Shown here one piece after another: positions 1-8,890 of a stretch of DNA of 64,000 nt. The DNA is from Chitinophaga fulva. GTDB taxonomy: Bacteria > Bacteroidota > Bacteroidia > Chitinophagales > Chitinophagaceae. Made by a program: the position numbers and the translations under genes. The stretch covers positions 1,116,001-1,180,000 of the forward strand of contig NZ_JABBGC010000001.1 of the NCBI RefSeq assembly GCF_012927205.1, in the 5' to 3' direction. The first letter of the stretch is position 1; every line of letters starts with the position of its first letter. Below the pieces are notes generated by a model. The model was not told where the DNA came from. It worked only from the letters and a program-made list of their open reading frames with translations, and did no database searches.

Positions 1-2
1 CC

Positions 3-758
3 AATACTTCTGAAAATATCGACAGTGAAGGGATCGACATCGTTATGGCGATCGATATATCCGGCAGTATGCTGGCGGAAGATCTGCAACCCAACAGGAT
101 GGAAGCCGCCAAAAAAGTGGCGATGGACTTCGTGGATAAACGTATCAGTGACCGTATCGGCCTGGTCGTATTTTCCGGCGAAAGCTTCACCCAGTGCCCA
201 ATCACAACAGATCATGCAGTACTGAAAAACCAGATCATGCAGGTGAAAAGCGGCATGTTGCAGGATGGTACCGCCATTGGTATGGGGCTCGCTACTTCGG
301 TAGACCGTCTGCGTAACAGTCACGCTAAAAGCAAAGTGATCATCCTGCTGACAGACGGCGTGAACAACACCGGCCTGGTAGACCCGCTCACCGCGCTGGA
401 GATAGCCAAAGCCTTCAAGATAAGGGTATACACTATTGGCGTAGGCACACAGGGCAAAGCGCCTTTCCCGATGCCTATGGCCGACGGCAGCGTACAAATG
501 GTGATGCAGGACGTACAGATCGATGAACCGCTGATGAAGAAGATCTCTAAAGAGACAGGCGGTAAGTACTTCCGCGCCACCAATACCACCGATCTGAAGA
601 ACATCTATTCGGAGATCGATCAACTGGAAAAAACGAAAGTGGAAATCACCTCCTATAAACGATATGCAGAGCATTTCTTCCCGCTGGCCATGCTGGCGCT
701 GGTATGTATCCTGCTGGAAGTGGTCCTTCGTTATTCCGTATTCAGAAGCTTACCATAA
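3..758 (+). CDS. batA: BatA-type von Willebrand factor A protein (5' partial)
   Basis: The reading frame is open to the left edge, so the N-terminus lies outside the window. The visible part is a von Willebrand factor A domain: DISGSM is the metal-ion-dependent adhesion site, and the later LLTDGVNNTG supplies the second metal-binding strand. A hydrophobic segment close to the C-terminus (FPLAMLALVCILLEVVL) would anchor the protein in the inner membrane with the domain facing the periplasm. This is the usual plan of BatA in Bacteroidota Bat (aerotolerance) operons, where it follows a MoxR ATPase and a DUF58 protein. Those neighbours would be to the left and cannot be seen. BatB is similar and cannot be fully excluded. 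A hairpin just after the stop suggests the operon ends here, so no batB follows directly. Confidence 0.8.
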   Translation, partial: NTSENIDSEGIDIVMAIDISGSMLAEDLQPNRMEAAKKVAMDFVDKRISDRIGLVVFSGESFTQCPITTDHAVLKNQIMQVKSGMLQDGTAIGMGLATSVDRLRNSHAKSKVIILLTDGVNNTGLVDPLTALEIAKAFKIRVYTIGVGTQGKAPFPMPMADGSVQMVMQDVQIDEPLMKKISKETGGKYFRATNTTDLKNIYSEIDQLEKTKVEITSYKRYAEHFFPLAMLALVCILLEVVLRYSVFRSLP

Positions 759-768
759 GTTACCATAA

Positions 769-827
769 CAGACACAAAGCAGCAAAGGCACCAGAGATCT
801 CCTCCGGTGCCTTTGCTGCTTTGTCTG
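769..827. terminator. Hairpin terminator between batA and rsgA
   Basis: Arms at 769-792 and 806-827 pair over about 22 bases, with a two-base bulge on the left arm, around a loop containing AGAGATCTC. There is no long T tract. It lies just after the batA stop, and the right arm overlaps the upstream element of the rsgA promoter. Confidence 0.6.
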
Positions 828-843
828 AAACAAGTTACCTTTG
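812..843 (+). promoter_or_regulatory. Bacteroidota-type promoter of rsgA
   Basis: TTTG at 812-815, 20 bases, then TACCTTTG at 836-843, matching the TTTG / TAnnTTTG consensus of the Bacteroidota primary sigma factor. Transcription would start near 850, about 15 bases before the TTG start codon at 865. Confidence 0.55.
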
Positions 844-864
844 GGGATATAAATTTCCGGACTA

Positions 865-1800
865 TTGCAAGCAACAGTATACAAATCAACAGGCAGCTGG
901 TATGTGGTGAAAACCACCACAGGTGAAACATTTCAGGCAAGGATGAAAGGTATCTTCAAAAAAAATGAAGATATCACTTCCACCAATCCTATTGCCGTAG
1001 GCGATGTAGTGGAGATTGTGCCTGATGACAGCGATGCTAACGCCAAAAATGCCATGATCACGGAAATCGGCGGACGCCGGAATTACATTGTGCGTAGTTC
1101 TCCACACGGGCGTAACAAAAAGCATATTATTGCCGCCAACCTGGACCAGGCGATGTTGATTTGTACCATCCGCGAGCCCCGTACTTCACTGGGTTTTATA
1201 GACCGTTTTCTTGTCACCGCAGCGGCGTATCATATCCCTGCCGTACTGGTGTTCAACAAAAAAGATATTTACCGGGCAAAGGAAATGGAGTTGTTTGAAG
1301 CCATCGAGGCCCTGTATACGGAGATTGGATATCAGGTGAAGCTGATTTCCGCTACCGGGATGGAAGGTATAGAAGAAATCAGGGCGGTGCTGAAAGACAA
1401 GACCACCTTGATGTCTGGCCATTCCGGGGTGGGTAAGTCCTCCCTGATCAACGATCTGGTGCCTGGATTAGACCTGCGTACCACCGCCGTAAGCGGTTGG
1501 AGCGGCAAAGGGTTGCACACCACCACTTTCGCGGAGATGTATGACTTGCCCGGTGGCGGTTGTTTGATAGACACCCCCGGTGTGCGTGAATTTGGTATCG
1601 TGGATATTGACAAAGCGGAACTATCCCACTATTTCCTTGAAATGCAGCCTTATCTATCTCAATGCCAGTTCAATAACTGTTTGCATATCAACGAGCCCGG
1701 TTGTGCCGTCAAAGAGGCCGTAGAGGCCGGGGAAATTGACCCTGAACGGTATGTGAGTTATGCCACGATCCTCGAATCTATTGAAGAGGAACAGTACTAG
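865..1800 (+). CDS. rsgA: Ribosome small subunit-dependent GTPase A
   Basis: RsgA (YjeQ) is a GTPase that helps the 30S subunit mature. The protein is 311 residues, the normal length. An N-terminal OB fold is followed by a circularly permuted GTPase domain: the G4 motif NKKD comes first, then the P-loop GHSGVGKSS, then DTPG. The C-terminal zinc module is visible as C-x4-C-x-H-x5-C (around CQFNNCLHINEPGC). The chosen start is TTG at 865. There is no in-frame ATG upstream, the next one (943) would remove about 26 residues of the OB fold, and the promoter at 812-843 fits a start here. It stands alone, with two small genes converging on its 3' end. Confidence 0.93.
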   Translation: MQATVYKSTGSWYVVKTTTGETFQARMKGIFKKNEDITSTNPIAVGDVVEIVPDDSDANAKNAMITEIGGRRNYIVRSSPHGRNKKHIIAANLDQAMLICTIREPRTSLGFIDRFLVTAAAYHIPAVLVFNKKDIYRAKEMELFEAIEALYTEIGYQVKLISATGMEGIEEIRAVLKDKTTLMSGHSGVGKSSLINDLVPGLDLRTTAVSGWSGKGLHTTTFAEMYDLPGGGCLIDTPGVREFGIVDIDKAELSHYFLEMQPYLSQCQFNNCLHINEPGCAVKEAVEAGEIDPERYVSYATILESIEEEQY

Positions 1801-1941
1801 TTAATTTTTAGGCTTACTGAGTTCATCCAGTACTTTCTCTGCGCCCCAGTTGCGTTTAGGCAGGGGGCATCCTTTCTTTTGTGTACGGCAGGCCATGAGG
1901 GTAATGGCGGCGAGCAGGGCAAGGGCGATTATTTTGCGCAT
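1801..1941 (-). CDS. Tiny lipoprotein with a GCP motif (46 aa)
   Basis: A 46-residue protein with a lipoprotein signal: MRKIIALALLAAITLMAC, lipobox LMAC, so the mature part would be only about 29 residues starting at Cys18. The mature part reads CRTQKKGCPLP and ends in a charged tail containing NWGAEKVLDEL. It has the same plan as the gene just upstream: signal peptide, lipidated Cys, five residues, then a GCP motif. The function is unknown. The matching design of two consecutive ORFs, plus real lipoboxes, makes chance unlikely. The stop is next to the rsgA stop, so the two genes converge without a spacer. No terminator is seen. Confidence 0.6.
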   Translation of the reverse strand: MRKIIALALLAAITLMACRTQKKGCPLPKRNWGAEKVLDELSKPKN

Positions 1942-1953
1942 AGTATGGTTTTA

Positions 1954-2103
1954 CTAGAATAAACGCATTTGTTTGCCAGCTTTGCGGTTCGACCGCTGTA
2001 AATCTTTTTTGTTGTAGCCGGTGGCGGGGCACCCATATTTCTGCGAAGAGCAGCCTGGCAGTACAATGACGGCCAAAAGGAGCAGGCAAATAAACGTTTT
2101 CAT
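1954..2103 (-). CDS. Tiny lipoprotein with a GCP motif (49 aa)
   Basis: A 49-residue protein starting MKTFICLLLLAVIVLPGC with a clear lipobox (LPGC). The mature peptide begins CSSQKYGCPATG and ends in a basic tail rich in Lys and Arg (residues 37-47). It shares the layout of the following gene, 12 bases downstream on the same strand: short signal peptide, lipidated Cys at position 18, and GCP six residues after the lipidated Cys. The two were probably made by duplication or belong to one family of small envelope lipoproteins. Function unknown. The pair is probably transcribed together. Confidence 0.6.
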   Translation of the reverse strand: MKTFICLLLLAVIVLPGCSSQKYGCPATGYNKKDLQRSNRKAGKQMRLF

Positions 2104-2151
2104 AGAGGGATATTTGCCTGCAATATAACAAATTTTTATAAGGCGTTAGCG

Positions 2152-2676
2152 CTACTTCTCCCCTTCCGTATACCAGGAAGCATACATGTTATAGTTTTTG
2201 GAGATGCGGTTGATTTCCCCTTTGATGAGGGCCATATCGATGTCTTTCACTTTTTTGGCGGGAACACCGGCCCAGATAGTGCCAGGTTCCACATGGGTGC
2301 CTGCCAGTATCACCGCGCCCGCAGCGATGATGCTGTTACTGCTGATATGTGCGTTGTCCATCACAATGGCGCCCATACCTATCAGCACATCATTATCTAC
2401 CGTACAACCGTGGAGGATAGCATTATGGCCGATAGATACATTATTGCCCACAATGGTTTTGGATTTCTCATAGGTACAATGGATCACGGCGCCGTCCTGT
2501 ACGTTCACGTTTTCGCCGAGGCGGATGCTGTTCACATCGCCGCGAACCACGGCATTGAACCATACGGTACAGCCTTTGCCCATCTCTACGTCGCCGACAA
2601 TGGTGGCATTGGGTGCGATAAAGCAACCATCTGCAATCTTCGGAGTAAATCCTCTTAAGGGTATAATGTGAGACAT
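2152..2676 (-). CDS. Gamma carbonic anhydrase family protein
   Basis: A 174-residue left-handed beta-helix protein of the gamma-carbonic anhydrase/YrdA family, seen as hexapeptide repeats throughout (for example IVGDVEMGKGCTVWFNAVVR, then NVSIGHNAILHGCTV). The histidines in VIHCTYE and SIGHNAILHG are the expected zinc ligands of the trimer interface. Family members catalyse CO2 hydration or have lost activity; sequence alone does not settle which. The start ATG at 2676 gives the standard N-terminus (MSHIIPLRGFTPKIADGCF). It is divergent from the aminotransferase gene, with an 86-base spacer. Confidence 0.9.
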   Translation of the reverse strand: MSHIIPLRGFTPKIADGCFIAPNATIVGDVEMGKGCTVWFNAVVRGDVNSIRLGENVNVQDGAVIHCTYEKSKTIVGNNVSIGHNAILHGCTVDNDVLIGMGAIVMDNAHISSNSIIAAGAVILAGTHVEPGTIWAGVPAKKVKDIDMALIKGEINRISKNYNMYASWYTEGEK

Positions 2677-2737
2677 AACTGATATGTTTTAATCTGAATG
2701 TTACAAAGATAACAATTACTAATTAGCCGTTGTTTTC

Positions 2738-2745
2738 TACCTTCG
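2738..2745 (+). promoter_or_regulatory. -7 element upstream of the aminotransferase gene
   Basis: TACCTTCG, one mismatch from TAnnTTTG. It would start transcription near 2752, so the in-frame TTG at 2730 cannot be the start codon and the ATG at 2763 is preferred. Confidence 0.4.
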
Positions 2746-2762
2746 CAGAGAATGTAAGAGAT

Positions 2763-3965
2763 ATGAACAACAGGCAACTTTTTTTGCAGCACGTAGCGCA
2801 AACATCAGATGCGCCGCTGGCATTGGAGATCGTTAAAGCAGAAGGCATGTACATGTGGGATGTCAACGGCAGGAAGTATCTGGACCTGATTGCCGGCATC
2901 AGCGTATGTAACATGGGGCATTGTCATCCGGCCGTGGTGAAAGCTATTCAGGAACAGGCGCAACAGTATATGCACCTGCTTGTATATGGAGAATTCGTAC
3001 AGTCGCCACAGGTAGCTTATGCAAAGGCGCTGACCCAACATCTCCCTGAAAACCTCGATTGTGTATTCTTCACCAACTCCGGCGCTGAAGCAGTAGAAGG
3101 CGCCATGAAGCTCGCCAAACGTTTCACCGGCAGAACAGAGGTCGCTGCTTTCAACCGCAGTTATCACGGTTCCACACAGGGCGCACTCAGCATCCTCGGC
3201 GATGAATACTGGCGCAATGCTTACCGGCCTCTGCTCCCCGGTATACAACACCTCGAATATAACAATTACGCTTCCCTGGAGCTGATCACCCATAATACCG
3301 CTGCTGTATTCGCAGAAAGCGTGCAGGCAGAAGGCGGTGTACTCGTTCCCCAACTGGAATGGATACACGCTTTACGCGCTAAATGCAATGAAACCGGTGC
3401 GCTGCTGATACTCGACGAAGTGCAATGTGGCCTCGGTCGCAATGGAACGCTCTGGGCTTTCGAACAACTTGGCATCATCCCCGATATCCTTTTGCTGGGT
3501 AAGGCTTTGGGCGGAGGCATGCCACTGGGCGCATTCATCTCCTCCCGCACCATCATGTGGAGCCTCACCAACAACCCGGTGCTTGGCCATATCACTACGT
3601 TTGGCGGGCACCCTGTGAACTGTGCCGCAGGCCTTGCCGGTTTCAACGCGCTGTTGGAATCACAGGTGATTAAAGATGTGAAAGCGAAAGGAGAACTGTT
3701 CCGTAAACATTTGCAGCATCCGGCTATTAAGGCCGTGCGTTCACTGGGACTGATGATGGCAGTAGAGCTGGAAAGTTTTGAAGTCAACAAAAAAACAATT
3801 GATTACTGTATAGAGAACGGAGTGCTCACAGACTGGTTCCTCTTTGCGCCGGAATGTATGCGCATAGCGCCGCCGCTGATTATTACGGAAGAGGAGATTG
3901 TGCAGGCGTGTAAGGTGATTTGTGAAGGGTTGGATAGAGGATACAAAACTGATAAAATACACTAA
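2763..3965 (+). CDS. Class III PLP-dependent aminotransferase (acetylornithine/aspartate aminotransferase family)
   Basis: A fold-type I, class III aminotransferase of 400 residues. The cofactor-binding motifs are LLILDEVQCGLGRNG (Asp that contacts the pyridine nitrogen) and ILLLGKALGGGMPLGA (Lys that forms the Schiff base). NSGAEAVEGA is the usual phosphate-binding segment, and FGGHPVNCAAG lies in the substrate region. In Bacteroidota such single-copy proteins are often annotated simply as aspartate aminotransferase family; the exact substrate (acetylornithine, 4-aminobutyrate or another omega-amino acid) cannot be read from the sequence and no pathway neighbours help. An in-frame TTG at 2730 would add 11 residues, but the promoter position argues against it. 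Confidence 0.88.
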   Translation: MNNRQLFLQHVAQTSDAPLALEIVKAEGMYMWDVNGRKYLDLIAGISVCNMGHCHPAVVKAIQEQAQQYMHLLVYGEFVQSPQVAYAKALTQHLPENLDCVFFTNSGAEAVEGAMKLAKRFTGRTEVAAFNRSYHGSTQGALSILGDEYWRNAYRPLLPGIQHLEYNNYASLELITHNTAAVFAESVQAEGGVLVPQLEWIHALRAKCNETGALLILDEVQCGLGRNGTLWAFEQLGIIPDILLLGKALGGGMPLGAFISSRTIMWSLTNNPVLGHITTFGGHPVNCAAGLAGFNALLESQVIKDVKAKGELFRKHLQHPAIKAVRSLGLMMAVELESFEVNKKTIDYCIENGVLTDWFLFAPECMRIAPPLIITEEEIVQACKVICEGLDRGYKTDKIH

Positions 3966-4004
3966 AGACGATATATTCTTTTTTGCAGTTAGAAAGCTGA
4001 AGAT

Positions 4005-4042
4005 GCAAATCCCCACTTACAAACTTGTAATTGGGGATTTGC
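4005..4042. terminator. Hairpin between convergent genes
   Basis: Arms 4005-4015 and 4032-4042 pair perfectly over 11 bases (GCAAATCCCCA) around a 16-base loop. It lies between the aminotransferase and the convergent small membrane gene and could end transcripts from both sides. It marks the left edge of the A+T-rich Rhs island. Confidence 0.55.
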
Positions 4043-4050
4043 ACTAAAAA

Positions 4051-4440
4051 TTAATTCAAAAATTTGGATAATAGTAATTCTACTAAGAATATCAACATAC
4101 CTGTTATCAGTCCCAGAGCTAAAAACAATAGCCAAACACCGCCATATGGCGAATCCCAATTGCTGGATAATAATAACATCGAAACACCTCCCGTAAAAAG
4201 ATAGATTGGTAGTTTAACCCTAAAATGTGGTGCTATTTTATGAATACTTGCTACTAGTATTCCATTAACTATACCTAATGCTGCCCAAAATATGAAATAC
4301 ATCAATTTGGAACTGATAGTATTATTTGTATCTGTGTAAATAGATATAACATCACTTTTTAATATGGTAATGCTTATCACCAATAAGATGCCAAACGTGA
4401 GTGACGATGTAATACTATTTATGAAAGTTTTCAAATACAT
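4051..4440 (-). CDS. Four-helix membrane protein, candidate immunity protein of the Rhs toxin
   Basis: A 129-residue protein with about four hydrophobic segments: roughly residues 12-28, 46-65, 76-93 and 100-125. No family is recognised. It starts 2 bases after the stop of the Rhs gene on the same strand and is the last gene before the island edge. This is where polymorphic toxin systems place their immunity gene. The Rhs protein ends in a lipase-like domain, and inhibitors of membrane-damaging toxins are often membrane proteins, so the immunity role is a reasonable inference from position and topology only. The coding region is A+T-rich like the rest of the island. Confidence 0.7.
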   Translation of the reverse strand: MYLKTFINSITSSLTFGILLVISITILKSDVISIYTDTNNTISSKLMYFIFWAALGIVNGILVASIHKIAPHFRVKLPIYLFTGGVSMLLLSSNWDSPYGGVWLLFLALGLITGMLIFLVELLLSKFLN

Positions 4441-4442
4441 AC

Positions 4443-7400
4443 TTAATTTGATTTTTTGTCCTGGTCATTGACTCTATCTACGATTTTTAATATTTCTGTT
4501 ATATAATGTAAGAGGCTAACCGTGTGTATATTACTATGACCAACTTCTTCCGGCTCCCCATCTTTGTTATCGACATAGTATCCTGAATAGTTATAGTTTT
4601 TGACGGTCGTTTTGTTTTTGTTTTTAGCTGAGTTTTTCCCTCCATGCGAGCCTGTCTTATAACTAAGTGGTCCAAGGTGTAGAACTTCAGGAGTAGTCTG
4701 GTAAATGTTTAGATTTGTTTCCACGTTATCTGATATACTCCGGTCAACTGATTCGTTGTCTCCTCCTGCTGCTGCGTCTATAGTAACAGCTAAGGTAACT
4801 TTGATTCCATCTTCTTTAAGCCTATCGGCAAGTGTATTTATAAAATTACCTCCATAACTGTAGCCGAGTAGTACAACATCTCCTCCTTCCTTGTAGTTTG
4901 CCTTAATAAAGTTATAGGATTCGTCCGTTGCTTTGGCAAAGCCTCGTTTGGTCTTAATATCAGTTCCCCAATATTTGGAGCTAAAGGTACCGATAGCTGT
5001 CCCTTGGGTTTTTTGATGTTTTTCGAGTGTTGCCTTTATTTCCGGTGTGGCTCCCAGTCCTTTAGTTACACCTCCGATATTTGCACCTGCCAATAACACT
5101 ACGACGTCCCCTGGTCCATCTCCGTTTAAATCAATAAATCTAATAGGGTTGTTTGCTCCATATAGATATGGGCTCCACTTGGGGTATTTTACTGCATCTC
5201 TGTCGATAGAAAAAAACCTGCCAATCTGTGAATCATACATTCTCGCCCCATAATCATACCATTCCAATCCACTACCATCTCCGAATTCCCGGTTTTGAAG
5301 TTCTTTACCATTATATTTCAATCTGTTTTCAGTATACCCTGTACCCCTTAGTGTACTGGTGCTGATCCCCGTCATCGTCAATCCGAATGGATAATAGTGT
5401 GTTTCCTCCAATACAGCACCGGAGGAGTGGATTACAGTTACATTATCAAAAAAAACATCCTGCGGACTTTCATTGCTTGTATATACATAAAGAAATCCAC
5501 TTTGGCTGATAGGCATTTTATCCTGCGTCAGTGTTTGTAGTTGATCTGGTTCTGCCTTAACTCGTTTTACTCCGCTGCTTGTTTCAACCAGTTTAAATTG
5601 ATCATCGAACAATACAAAGTTCAAATAGGCTTTAGGTCGGCTGGTGGGACTTTTGTCGTTATTTTTTTCCTTGAGCTTTCTGTATTCGTTGTTGTAGAAA
5701 TTGCTGTTAAATGGTGTCGGTTGAGATAAGGGATTACTTCCATGGTTGTCAGTGGAGAGTGGTGTGCCACCAAAGGCTTGGAGGAGACTTGCGACCATGT
5801 TTTCTGCCGGTAATTCTGTTGGGTACTGTTTGTCCGGCCCCAACGATTTATAGAATGCCTGGGCACCTATTTGTACTGTGTCTCCAGCCATTACTCTAAG
5901 AACCAGTGACGGTCCTATTTTCTTACCACCGTTTTTTGCATTTAATTTAGCGACAAACTCGTTCTTTCCCTTGTTGTCGGCAATCGGATACCCTACAGGT
6001 TTGTTTGCCCGGGTATCCTCGATATTGCTGAACAACTTGGTTTCAGTTGCTGCCGTAGCTGTTTCCATTGTTGCGACATATGTATTAATATCACTGGAAT
6101 GTGTTAATACTAGCCGAGTGTTGCCGAGGTGATCTTTTACAAAATAGTCAAATACATGGGATGAGGTTTGACCTGCCTTGTGAACAAATCTAATACGTCC
6201 TTCTTCGTGGTGTATCAGTTTAAGTGTATCGTTTTGGTAAATTCCTCCGCCGATATAGTCTGTAATTGTCGTCGTGGGAGATGGGCCTGTCAGATCTACC
6301 ACCTTTTTCTGAAGCTTATTGCCAACTGCATCATACAGATAGCTAATAGTTCCTTTATTGCCCATCTGGACTTGTGAAGGGAGGTTTAGATAGTTGTATG
6401 TAATTGCGCTAATGGACTTGTTTAGATCAAGAGTGAGATTTCCATTACGGTCATAGTCGTAGTCATCCCCATTATTAGTACCATTTTTGAAATCACCTAA
6501 TTGCTCAACGACCGTGGTCGTATCATATATGGATAAGAGTTTATTGCTATTATGGCCATAAGAATATTTCAGGCGATCCAGTTCAACAGGAGATGTGCCG
6601 GACATACCATATTGTTTCATGTTCTGGATATTACCGTTTGCATCATAGTTGATCCAGTCAACCGAAAAGTTCATAACTGTTTTCTCCCAATTGTCAGCCG
6701 GATTGTTTTGTTGAGTGAAGTTGGCGCGGATAAGCCGATTCGCTGAATCGTATTCATATCCGTACGCCCGAGTTTTTTTATCGTTCCACCCTTTCCAGCG
6801 TATACCAGAGATATTTCCGTTAAACTGAAGGTTTGAAAATCCTTCATCATAACTGAACTCTTGTCCAAAATGTGAAGTAGTATTGGCGTTATTGTTAAGA
6901 TAATCTTTGTTAATACTCTTGATCCATCCTCTTATATTATATTCATGGGATAATGACTCAACAACATCCCCATTATTTTTTACGCCAAGCAGCTTTGTTT
7001 TTAACTGGCCTAATTCATCATATTCATTAGATGCGATGGTTTGCTCTGTTGACGCATCATCATTTACTTTTTTTCTGACAGTGACTGGTAACCCTATAGA
7101 ATTGTAGTCTGTTTTTGTTAGAATAGAAGTTTGTGGGGTAATACCACTACGTGGGTTTTTATGTCGAAGGTAATTGCTGAGAAGTTTACCATTGAAATCA
7201 TACATGTTAGTTGCGATATCTTGCCCACCAGCTATATTATCGCTAATTATCTGAACAGTTCTTCCTTTATCATTATAATAGGTGGTTGTAGTTAGCCACT
7301 GGTCTGTATCCAGTACCCTTACTTTAGAACCTGTAACCATGCTCTGGGTCAACTGACTAATTGTAAATGGTTCAGGGAATAGATTGTTGCCAGCTTCTAA

Positions 7401-8876
7401 TTTAGTGGATAGGCTGTCAATAGAAACATGTTTACCTGGGAAATCATAGTTGTCATAAAACGTAAATGTCAGTGGTGTTAATGCAGCCATTGATATGTTT
7501 GGCAGAAGATTAGAGACAGTAATATTGGTAGTTTCGCCTGCTATGTTGGGGTCAACGAAAATCTCGGTCTCTCCGGTTTCCCTGGTGTCAAATCCTGCTT
7601 CAAGGGTCACGCTTCGGGTAGCCTTATAAACGTTTTTGTCATGGAAAGCTATTGTCAGGTCTGCAATCGGAGGGAATTGATAGGAAAAGGAGCTATTATT
7701 GGCTTTAGCGTTATTCATTGCAGCTTGTAAGTCTGACCGGGATGTAGCAGCATGATATAATGCTGTTTCCACAGGACGATTTAATGCATCGTAAAACGTG
7801 ACAAACCAACGTTCTTCGCCGGGTTTTCTCATATTGCCATCACGTGAAAATACTGGCCTGTCTCTTTCGTCATATACCATTTCAACAACCTCAGCACCTG
7901 GGATCTTCTTAAGGATCATTCGGTTACGACTATCATAACTGTACTGAAAGCAAAGTCCATCGGCCAGAGTTGATATGTCAGCTCCGGAATCGATTTTTTC
8001 TACTGCGAGGGGTGGGATAATGAAAGATAGATTATTGAGATCATCGTAAATATAGTAAGTACATAACCAACCGCTATGCCCATTTCCTGGATTTGCAGCT
8101 ACTTGTATTTTTTTTAAAACGACATGTTCTGTTTTATCTTTAAACTCTACTGTTTGCAAGCCTGACTCATCAGTCGTGACTGTTTTATAAAGTTGCCCTG
8201 GTTGGTAGTTACCATCGCGGATTGGATAAGGATTAGTATTTTGTATCCGCCAGAGATATACCTGGTCATTAGATGTATTGACTAAGTGTTGTTGGCTGAT
8301 GGGATGATTCCCCCCCATTTTGGCCCAGCTGTTTCCAGGAGCATATGTTTTTGACACCCGGTTTAAAGGAGAGGCTTCATAGTCTGTTTGGGAATAAAAA
8401 ATCTGCTCTCCCGCTGAACCGGGATTCAGTGCCGAGTCGAGATAGAAGCTATGTTGTCCGGCAAATGGATCACTTTTGAATAATCCATCGCTTGTATTTC
8501 CCGATTGAGGGACATATGGCAGGTATTTAAATTGTTCTCTGCCAAACTCATCGTATTTGACAGGAGTGACGAGATCTTTACCACTACTGCTTATGCCTTT
8601 TATAACAGTTTGTAATGGTCTGCCCAACCCGTCAAAATACAGAGTACTTTGTTTTACTTCCGTAACAGGCCTATTGACTACTGATGCCGGATCTTTTAAC
8701 GGGGAAGTGGGTTCCCATGTCCGGATGAAATTGACATTGGTGTTGTTATACGCACCAGGCACGGGAGCAGGTGTGGCCGTAGGCCGTTTCTTTGTAGGAT
8801 CCGGTTTGTTTTGCGCTGCAGCAGATATTGAGCAGCAAATGGCAGCTGCGAATATATGGGATTTATTTAATTTCAT
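4443..8876 (-). CDS. Secreted Rhs-family protein with C-terminal lipase-like toxin domain
   Basis: A 1477-residue protein. A Sec signal peptide covers residues 1-21 (ending SAAAQ). A DUF6443-type N-terminal region follows (around TLYFDGLGRPLQT), then many YD repeats (YDELGQLKTK, YDRNGNLTLDLN, YDAVGNKLQ), and the Rhs-associated core ending near residue 1257 (WYDYGARMYDSQIGRFFSID, then LYGANNPIRFIDLNGDGPGD). The last 220 residues (4443-5105) are a different domain: GYSYGG at 1338-1343 is a GxSxG nucleophile elbow (Ser1340), followed by a candidate acid in VTIDAAAGGD (Asp1367) and a candidate His in EEVGHSNIH (His1447 or 1451). This is an alpha/beta-hydrolase layout, suggesting a lipase or phospholipase effector released from the Rhs cage. 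The DPxGxxD-like cleavage motif appears only as DLNGDGPGD. The 4051-4440 gene follows immediately. Confidence 0.85.
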   Translation of the reverse strand: MKLNKSHIFAAAICCSISAAAQNKPDPTKKRPTATPAPVPGAYNNTNVNFIRTWEPTSPLKDPASVVNRPVTEVKQSTLYFDGLGRPLQTVIKGISSSGKDLVTPVKYDEFGREQFKYLPYVPQSGNTSDGLFKSDPFAGQHSFYLDSALNPGSAGEQIFYSQTDYEASPLNRVSKTYAPGNSWAKMGGNHPISQQHLVNTSNDQVYLWRIQNTNPYPIRDGNYQPGQLYKTVTTDESGLQTVEFKDKTEHVVLKKIQVAANPGNGHSGWLCTYYIYDDLNNLSFIIPPLAVEKIDSGADISTLADGLCFQYSYDSRNRMILKKIPGAEVVEMVYDERDRPVFSRDGNMRKPGEERWFVTFYDALNRPVETALYHAATSRSDLQAAMNNAKANNSSFSYQFPPIADLTIAFHDKNVYKATRSVTLEAGFDTRETGETEIFVDPNIAGETTNITVSNLLPNISMAALTPLTFTFYDNYDFPGKHVSIDSLSTKLEAGNNLFPEPFTISQLTQSMVTGSKVRVLDTDQWLTTTTYYNDKGRTVQIISDNIAGGQDIATNMYDFNGKLLSNYLRHKNPRSGITPQTSILTKTDYNSIGLPVTVRKKVNDDASTEQTIASNEYDELGQLKTKLLGVKNNGDVVESLSHEYNIRGWIKSINKDYLNNNANTTSHFGQEFSYDEGFSNLQFNGNISGIRWKGWNDKKTRAYGYEYDSANRLIRANFTQQNNPADNWEKTVMNFSVDWINYDANGNIQNMKQYGMSGTSPVELDRLKYSYGHNSNKLLSIYDTTTVVEQLGDFKNGTNNGDDYDYDRNGNLTLDLNKSISAITYNYLNLPSQVQMGNKGTISYLYDAVGNKLQKKVVDLTGPSPTTTITDYIGGGIYQNDTLKLIHHEEGRIRFVHKAGQTSSHVFDYFVKDHLGNTRLVLTHSSDINTYVATMETATAATETKLFSNIEDTRANKPVGYPIADNKGKNEFVAKLNAKNGGKKIGPSLVLRVMAGDTVQIGAQAFYKSLGPDKQYPTELPAENMVASLLQAFGGTPLSTDNHGSNPLSQPTPFNSNFYNNEYRKLKEKNNDKSPTSRPKAYLNFVLFDDQFKLVETSSGVKRVKAEPDQLQTLTQDKMPISQSGFLYVYTSNESPQDVFFDNVTVIHSSGAVLEETHYYPFGLTMTGISTSTLRGTGYTENRLKYNGKELQNREFGDGSGLEWYDYGARMYDSQIGRFFSIDRDAVKYPKWSPYLYGANNPIRFIDLNGDGPGDVVVLLAGANIGGVTKGLGATPEIKATLEKHQKTQGTAIGTFSSKYWGTDIKTKRGFAKATDESYNFIKANYKEGGDVVLLGYSYGGNFINTLADRLKEDGIKVTLAVTIDAAAGGDNESVDRSISDNVETNLNIYQTTPEVLHLGPLSYKTGSHGGKNSAKNKNKTTVKNYNYSGYYVDNKDGEPEEVGHSNIHTVSLLHYITEILKIVDRVNDQDKKSN

Positions 8877-8890
8877 AGACTACAGGGAAT

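Noticed and set aside
4005..4042. Possible attachment site at the edge of the Rhs island
   Set aside because: It is a simple inverted repeat with terminator features; no direct repeat at the other edge and no integrase found.
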